A stretch of DNA of 64,000 bases from Hyphomonas sp. (GTDB lineage: Bacteria > Pseudomonadota > Alphaproteobacteria > Caulobacterales > Hyphomonadaceae): contig JACKIK010000002.1 in assembly GCA_020638455.1 (NCBI GenBank), forward strand, positions 434,001 to 498,000, given 5' to 3'. Positions 58,556 to 64,000 of this stretch are shown here, piece after piece (within the stretch, counting starts at the first letter, position 1; each line of letters begins with the position of its first letter). Below the pieces are notes generated by a model. That model was not told the DNA's origin, made no database searches, and saw only the letters and a list, made by a program, of their open reading frames with translations. A program made the translations under genes and the position numbers.

Positions 58556-59329
58556 TCAATAGCCGAGAAAGGCCAGCACGTCCGCCAGCACGCCCGTATC
58601 CTGCGCCAGGGCGCGATGGTCGAGGTCCGGATACACCAGCACATCTACATTCGGCAGGCCATCCGCCAGCGCCTGCATCGGTTCGACCGGGCACTCGGCG
58701 TCGGCCTCCGAGCCAATGATGAGCGTCCGCCCCTCATAGGCTTCCAGCACGCTACGGAAGTCACTCCGGCTCGCCGGGAAACCGGTCCGCTCAAGGCACA
58801 GCGCCTCAGCCCGCGAAATCACATCGTCGCTGTAACCTTTCTTTCGCTGCCGCCCGCGGAAGCCCCCATCCGTCCCGCTCAGCGGCGGCGCGATCAGAAC
58901 GAGGTAATCGGCACGGGCTCCGAGCTCGACCGCACGCAGGGTCGCAATGCAGCCGAAGGAATGCGCAATGATCGTGTCAATCGGCGCCTCGGCGGCACAA
59001 ACGTCCCGCACGGCGGCGCCCGCATAGGGCCAGCCTGCCTGTTCCGCATTCGAGGCGCCTTGGCCCGGCAGGTCCACCAGCAGGGCCGGCCGCTGGTTCT
59101 GGATGAAATCCATCGCGAACAGGCGCCACACCCTGTGCGTATCGTCCCATCCGTGAACGAACAGCGTCGCGGGCCCATCTCCCGCACGCCACACCGGGGA
59201 AGGGGCATATTCGCCGGGAACATCGCGCCGCGTATTCGGCGGCAGCATGTTCTGGCCCGGAGCCGCACTGGGCGAGACCGGCTTCATGTCGGCCAGGAGC
59301 GCCTCGGCCTGTGCGGTCAGATCGTCCAT
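58556..59329 (-). CDS. Alpha/beta hydrolase inside the trp operon
   Basis: The 257-aa alpha/beta hydrolase has oxyanion motif LFVHGWDD, nucleophile elbow IAHSFGCIAT (Ser in HSFG) and a C-terminal catalytic His near YPDLDHRALAQD. It sits between trpG (13 bases upstream) and trpD (24 bases downstream), all on the minus strand, so it is co-transcribed with the tryptophan genes. The substrate is unknown. A link to tryptophan or anthranilate metabolism is suggested only by position. Confidence 0.83.
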   Translation of the reverse strand: MDDLTAQAEALLADMKPVSPSAAPGQNMLPPNTRRDVPGEYAPSPVWRAGDGPATLFVHGWDDTHRVWRLFAMDFIQNQRPALLVDLPGQGASNAEQAGWPYAGAAVRDVCAAEAPIDTIIAHSFGCIATLRAVELGARADYLVLIAPPLSGTDGGFRGRQRKKGYSDDVISRAEALCLERTGFPASRSDFRSVLEAYEGRTLIIGSEADAECPVEPMQALADGLPNVDVLVYPDLDHRALAQDTGVLADVLAFLGY

Positions 59330-59342
59330 GCCGCTGCGCGCC

Positions 59343-59927
59343 CTACACCTTGTCGAGAAAATTCTTGAGCAATGCGTGGCCGTGTTCGGTCAGGATGCTT
59401 TCAGGGTGGAATTGCACGCCGTAAACTGGCCGCGTCTTGTGATGCAGCGCCATGATTTCCCCATCATCCGTGTACGCATCGGCAATGAGGCCGTCGGGCA
59501 GGTCCGTAGGATCGACCGCCAGCGAGTGATAGCGCACGACGCGGTAGCTCTCCGGCAGTCCCTCGAACAGGTCGCCGCCCTTCTGGTGAATATCGGACAG
59601 CTTGCCGTGGCGGATTTCCTTGGCGCCGACAACTTCACCGCCAAATGCCGCGCCGATGGACTGATGCCCCAGGCACACGCCGAGGATCGGCAGGTCTTCC
59701 GGCGCCTGCTTGATCAGGTCTACGCAGATACCGGCTTCCTTCGGCGTGCACGGGCCCGGCGAAAGGAGAATGCCATCCGCACCGCTCGCCAGCGCCTCGT
59801 CCACCGTCATCTCGTCGTTCCGCACGACAGTCGTCTCGGCACCCAGCTCCTCGAGATAATGCACGAGGTTCCAGGTGAAGCTGTCGTAATTGTCGATGAC
59901 GAGGATCTTCTTTTTCTGCCCGCTCAT
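59343..59927 (-). CDS. trpG: Anthranilate synthase component II (glutamine amidotransferase)
   Basis: The 194-aa glutaminase delivers ammonia to TrpE. Nucleophile Cys in LGVCLGHQSIGAAFGG, His/Glu in VYGVQFHPESI, and DNYDSFTWNLVHYLEELG at the N-terminus are diagnostic. A dual role with PabB is possible, as in other bacteria with one TrpG. Its start overlaps the trpE stop by 4 bases (ATGA). Confidence 0.96.
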   Translation of the reverse strand: MSGQKKKILVIDNYDSFTWNLVHYLEELGAETTVVRNDEMTVDEALASGADGILLSPGPCTPKEAGICVDLIKQAPEDLPILGVCLGHQSIGAAFGGEVVGAKEIRHGKLSDIHQKGGDLFEGLPESYRVVRYHSLAVDPTDLPDGLIADAYTDDGEIMALHHKTRPVYGVQFHPESILTEHGHALLKNFLDKV

Positions 59928-61351
59928 TGGTCGAACTCATAGGCTGCTGCCAGTTCTGCCGCGCGCTTCAGGGCGCCGGCCTTGTGCACCGTCTCATCAT
60001 ATTCGTACTGCGGATCGGAATCGAGCACCACGCCGCCCCCCGCCTGGATGTGCAGCATCCCGTCCTTCAGCACGGCCGTGCGCAGCGCGATGCAGGTGTC
60101 GAGATCGCCGTTCCAGCCGAAATAGCCCACCGCGCCGCCATAGATGCCGCGCCGGTGCGTCTCCATCTCGTCAATGATCTGCATGGCACGGATCTTCGGC
60201 GCACCTGACACGGTGCCGGCGGGAAAGCCGGCCAGCAGCGCGTCCACGGCATCCAGGCCTTGCCGCAGATCGCCTTCGACATGGCTGACGATGTGCATCA
60301 CGTGGCTGTAGCGCTCGACGATGAACTGCTCGGTCACCTTCACACTGCCATAGGCCGCAACGCGGCCGACATCATTCCGTCCGAGGTCCAGCAGCATCAG
60401 GTGCTCCGCAATTTCCTTCGCATCGTTCAGCAGGCTCTCGGCCCGGCGCGCATCCTCTTCCGCATCGCCAGACCGCGGCCGCGTGCCGGCAATCGGCCGG
60501 ATGGCGACACGTCCGTCACGGACCCGCACCAGAATCTCCGGGCTGGACCCCACAAGGCGCACGTCGCCCAAATTCATGTGGAACATGAAAGCAGACGGAT
60601 TCAGCCGGCGGAGAGCCCGATAGAAGCTGATCGATTTCTTGGAGAAAGGGGTCGAGAACCTTTGGCTCGGCACGACCTGGAAGATATCGCCGGCCTTGAT
60701 GTAGTCGCGGCACTGGCCGACCATCTCGAAATAGCGCTCCTTGCTCGTGTTCGACACGAGCGTGACCTCCTGCGCCGCATGATCTTTCGGCGGCAGCACC
60801 GGCAGGCGCTCCAGCATCTGCTCGACGGCATCGAGCAGGATGTTGATGGCGTCCTCATTGCCATCCGAAACGCGCCCGATCAGCAGGATTTCCTGATAGA
60901 TATGATCGAACACGATCACCACGCGCGGGATGACCAGCAACACTTCCGGCACGTTCAGCATGTCCGGCTTGGTGATCTTCACCGGCTCTACATGCTGGAT
61001 CATGTCGTAACCCACATAGCCGAACGCACCGGACGCCATGGGGGGCAGGTCTTCGTCGGTTTCGGCACGCGCCCGGTCCACGAAAGCGCGCAGCGCCTCC
61101 ACCGGCGTCCCCGGCACGGGATTGGCCTCTGCAAAGTCCACCGTTCCGGACGTCTCGCAGACACCGTCGCGGATGCGGAACCAGGTGTCCGGCTCAAGGC
61201 CGATAAAGGAATAGCGCCCGAGGCGTTCTCCGCCCGCAATGGACTCGAACAGGAAGCTGCCCGGCGCCTCGGCCCCGAGCTTCAGCATGGCCCCGACAGG
61301 TGTTTCGATATCTCCGATCCGCCTGCGGACAATCAGACGCGCGCAGCTCAT
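59924..61351 (-). CDS. trpE: Anthranilate synthase component I
   Basis: The 475-aa chorismate-using enzyme makes anthranilate. Motifs are LFESIAGGERLGRYSFIG (tryptophan-inhibition site with the Ser kept), RPIAGTRPRSGD, LLDLGRNDVGRVA, SHVEGDL, FPAGTVSGAPKIRAM and GAVGYFGWNGDLDTCIALRT. Feedback inhibition by tryptophan is therefore likely. It overlaps the ppiD stop (ATGA, 61348-61351), which leaves no room for a trp leader peptide, so attenuation at this point is not expected. Confidence 0.96.
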   Translation of the reverse strand: MSCARLIVRRRIGDIETPVGAMLKLGAEAPGSFLFESIAGGERLGRYSFIGLEPDTWFRIRDGVCETSGTVDFAEANPVPGTPVEALRAFVDRARAETDEDLPPMASGAFGYVGYDMIQHVEPVKITKPDMLNVPEVLLVIPRVVIVFDHIYQEILLIGRVSDGNEDAINILLDAVEQMLERLPVLPPKDHAAQEVTLVSNTSKERYFEMVGQCRDYIKAGDIFQVVPSQRFSTPFSKKSISFYRALRRLNPSAFMFHMNLGDVRLVGSSPEILVRVRDGRVAIRPIAGTRPRSGDAEEDARRAESLLNDAKEIAEHLMLLDLGRNDVGRVAAYGSVKVTEQFIVERYSHVMHIVSHVEGDLRQGLDAVDALLAGFPAGTVSGAPKIRAMQIIDEMETHRRGIYGGAVGYFGWNGDLDTCIALRTAVLKDGMLHIQAGGGVVLDSDPQYEYDETVHKAGALKRAAELAAAYEFDQ

Positions 61352-63264
61352 TGGTCGGACGAGAGCGAGGCTTTGTAGGCGTTATACGCCGCGGTGTTCA
61401 CACGCAGCTTCACGGCCTTTTCCACTTCCTGCTCGAGTGCGGCCGACATGTCGGAATCCAGCGAGGAGTTGAGCGAAGTGGATGCCATAGCCGACACCGC
61501 TTCGATATCGGAATCGGACGGGTCGTTCACCTGCTTCAGCTGCACGATCATGTAGTGATCGCCGGTCCGGTTCGGGAAGGTGAAGACGCTGCCGGGCTTG
61601 CCGGAAAAAATCGAGGCAATTGCCGAATTCGGCAGGCCACTCTTGTCGGCATTGACGCGCGTAATCGGCTCCGGAGACGTCTGGATATCGGCGCCCGCCG
61701 CTGCAGCCTCGGCTTCGAGCGTGGACTTGCCGCCCTCGATGCGAGCCTGCATCTCCTTCACCATCGCGTCCACCGCTTGGCCCTCATTGCGCATGATCAG
61801 CGCCTGGCGCACGTCGTCTTTCACTTCGTCGAACTCCGGCGTGGACGCAGCAATGATCTTGCGCGGCGCGGTGACGTAGGTCGCATCCGTGCCTTCGAAC
61901 TGGTTGCTGGTCTCACCGACCGGAATGTCGAAAGCCTGCTTGAACGCAGCGTCTGCTGCCTGCAACCCGGTCATCGGCAGCCCGTCCGCTGCGTAGCCAT
62001 TGTTGTCCACCGGCTCGAACGACATCACCGGAACACCGATGTCGGCAGCGATCTTCGTCAGATCGTAGCCCGCACCGATGTCGCGATCGAGCGTATCGAG
62101 CTTCTCGTACAGCAGCTGCGTCGCGCGCTCATGCGCCAGTTCCGACCGGATCTGCCCGGACACTGTTTCGATCGGGAACACCGCGCCCGGCTGGATCGAA
62201 ACCAGCCGCGCGACGAGCCACTTGCCATCGCCCATATCCTTCGGGCCGAACAGGGCGCCGCTCTGCTTGCCGGGGCCGAACATTGCGTCGCGCAGCAGCT
62301 GGTCGTCGATCTCGTCTTCCTTAGCCGTGCGGGATTCCCGGTTTGCGACGCCCTCAAGCGTTGCCGGGTCGCCGCCGCCGGCCAGCTGTGCGAAGGCGTC
62401 GCGCGCGGCATCGCGGCTGTCGAATGTCAGTTCCGTCCAGGTTCGCTGCTCCGGCTCGGAAAACCGCTCGGACTTGCTCGCTTCATAGATTGTCGCGATT
62501 TCCTGTTCGGTCACCTCGACCTGGCTGATGAAATCGTCGGCCGAGATCTTCAGCATGTCGATCGCCCGGCGCTCCGGACGCTTCAGGGCTTCGAGGTTCT
62601 CGTCATAGAACGCCTTGATTTCCTCATCCGTCGGCGGGGCCGGCTTCGGCACCTTGGTCGCATCTAGCAGGAACCAGGCGACATCACGGGATTCGGCCAG
62701 GTAGCGCGTCTGGATATCGTTCAGCAGGGCAGGGACGATCAGACCGGCAGAGGCGGCGCTGTTCAGCGTTTCCAGCGCGAGGTCGCCCTTGACCTGCTCC
62801 TCGTATTCCTGCTGCGAGAAGCGGTTCTCGGCCAGCACGCGCTGATAGGTCGACAGGTCCAGCTCACCCGTCAGCGGGTTGCGGAAGGCATCGACCTTCT
62901 TCAGTTCAGCCAGCATTGCCTGCGTCGACGGAATGACACCGATCTTGTCCGCAAAGCCAAGATTGACGGTCCGCGACTTCAGCACATTGAACATCTGATC
63001 CAGCATACCGCGCGCGGCGAGGTCTTCCTTCGACACGGGCTCTTTCGACTGGGCGTTGAGATTCTTGAGCAGGATCTCAGCGCGATGGTCGAGCGTCGTC
63101 AGGTCGACGGCCTGGTCGCCCGCGGCAATCAGGTTGGAGCCGAGTCCGGTCCGGATCTGGTTGACCACCCGGTCCGCGCCCCAGACAGCCATGCCCACGA
63201 TAATGAACATGGCAATGAGCTTGCCCAGGAAGGATTGGGTCAGGCTTTTCATGAGCGCGAGCAT
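61348..63264 (-). CDS. ppiD: PpiD-like periplasmic folding chaperone/peptidyl-prolyl isomerase
   Basis: The 638-aa protein is anchored by one N-terminal helix (LGKLIAMFIIVGMAVWGADRVV). A SurA_N-like chaperone domain follows (about 40-260, with GMLDQMFNVLKSRTVNLGFADKIGV). A parvulin-like domain lies in the middle (about 265-365; degenerate, so isomerase activity is doubtful), and then a second chaperone lobe. It assists folding of exported proteins at the inner membrane. ATG 63264 has AAGAAG upstream; ATG 63252 is an alternative. It is the first gene of a run coupled to trpE and divergent from tpiA. Confidence 0.88.
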   Translation of the reverse strand: MLALMKSLTQSFLGKLIAMFIIVGMAVWGADRVVNQIRTGLGSNLIAAGDQAVDLTTLDHRAEILLKNLNAQSKEPVSKEDLAARGMLDQMFNVLKSRTVNLGFADKIGVIPSTQAMLAELKKVDAFRNPLTGELDLSTYQRVLAENRFSQQEYEEQVKGDLALETLNSAASAGLIVPALLNDIQTRYLAESRDVAWFLLDATKVPKPAPPTDEEIKAFYDENLEALKRPERRAIDMLKISADDFISQVEVTEQEIATIYEASKSERFSEPEQRTWTELTFDSRDAARDAFAQLAGGGDPATLEGVANRESRTAKEDEIDDQLLRDAMFGPGKQSGALFGPKDMGDGKWLVARLVSIQPGAVFPIETVSGQIRSELAHERATQLLYEKLDTLDRDIGAGYDLTKIAADIGVPVMSFEPVDNNGYAADGLPMTGLQAADAAFKQAFDIPVGETSNQFEGTDATYVTAPRKIIAASTPEFDEVKDDVRQALIMRNEGQAVDAMVKEMQARIEGGKSTLEAEAAAAGADIQTSPEPITRVNADKSGLPNSAIASIFSGKPGSVFTFPNRTGDHYMIVQLKQVNDPSDSDIEAVSAMASTSLNSSLDSDMSAALEQEVEKAVKLRVNTAAYNAYKASLSSDQ

Positions 63265-63360
63265 GAGGCGTCTTCTTTATTTTGCGGATTTCACTGATTT
63301 GCGGGATGGCTCAGTGCTTGCTAGGCGACCCGGCAGACGCAATCAAGAGAGGGAACGCTG

Positions 63361-64000
<640 letters not shown>

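Noticed and set aside
61300..62667. 455-codon plus-strand frame opposite ppiD
   Set aside because: Antisense shadow of a coherent ppiD gene.

Overview
The window is a GC-rich (about 60-65%) alphaproteobacterial chromosome segment. Gene content and order (tpiA - ppiD - trpEG/DC - lexA - comEC - gltX - gltA, an SOS box of the GTTC-N7-GTTC type, TonB receptors paired with SapC, cupin and flavin-dependent halogenase genes) point to the Caulobacterales/Hyphomonadaceae side of the class. That placement is inference from gene families, not a database match.

Layout. (1) 1-353: 5' part of a 2-oxoglutarate/Fe(II) oxygenase, cut by the window edge. (2) 452-9059: exopolysaccharide island with a Wza-like exporter, a Wzz-like copolymerase, a degenerate CpsD/BY-kinase-like ATPase, a Wzy/ligase, two GT2 glycosyltransferases, a polysaccharide deacetylase and a polyprenyl-phosphate sugar transferase. 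(3) tRNA-Ser(GCT) at 9252-9341. (4) 9342-19100: a glycan-uptake locus with an operator-rich 475-bp leader, a TonB-dependent receptor, SapC-like protein, JmjC-type cupin, flavin-dependent halogenase, and a GH3 glycosidase lipoprotein facing the other way. The receptor and GH3 promoters share a CGCTAACAT half-site typical of LacI-family operators. (5) 19214-32877: a polyunsaturated-fatty-acid-type (Pfa) synthase with an Sfp-type phosphopantetheinyl transferase, then pfaD - pfaA - ketoreductase - pfaC on the minus strand. (6) 33138-34855: methyltransferase and SDR. (7) 35028-43624: rpsD, ppk2, two GIN-domain (DUF2807) secreted proteins, a GlxA-type regulator divergent from a DJ-1/PfpI enzyme, rimO, an unusual Asp-rich repeat protein, grxD and bolA. 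(8) 43762-53872: M28 peptidase, purL, a small lipoprotein, an adenine/adenosine deaminase, a TPR-sulfotransferase, purQ, gltA and gltX. (9) 53894-64000: comEC, lexA with its SOS box, trpC, trpD, an alpha/beta hydrolase, trpG, trpE, ppiD, and the 5' part of tpiA.

Most interesting point. In the Pfa synthase the ketoreductase, normally the C-terminal part of PfaA, lies in the -1 frame after the pfaA stop. Just before that stop is a T TTT TTT slippery heptamer. Six bases later a GC-rich two-part hairpin begins. The -1 frame is open, with coding-like codons, all the way into the ketoreductase ORF, whose own start (GTG) has no visible ribosome binding site. This is the textbook arrangement for programmed -1 frameshifting and would give both a 1,305-aa KS-AT-ACP-ACP protein and a 1,789-aa KS-AT-ACP-ACP-KR protein. 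A homopolymer sequencing error or a recent frameshift mutation is the main alternative.

The Pfa proteins should work together: PfaE arms the two ACPs, PfaA condenses and reduces, PfaC supplies a second KS, a chain-length factor, an acyltransferase and two FabA-type dehydratases, and PfaD is the enoyl reductase. The acyl product cannot be read from the sequence.
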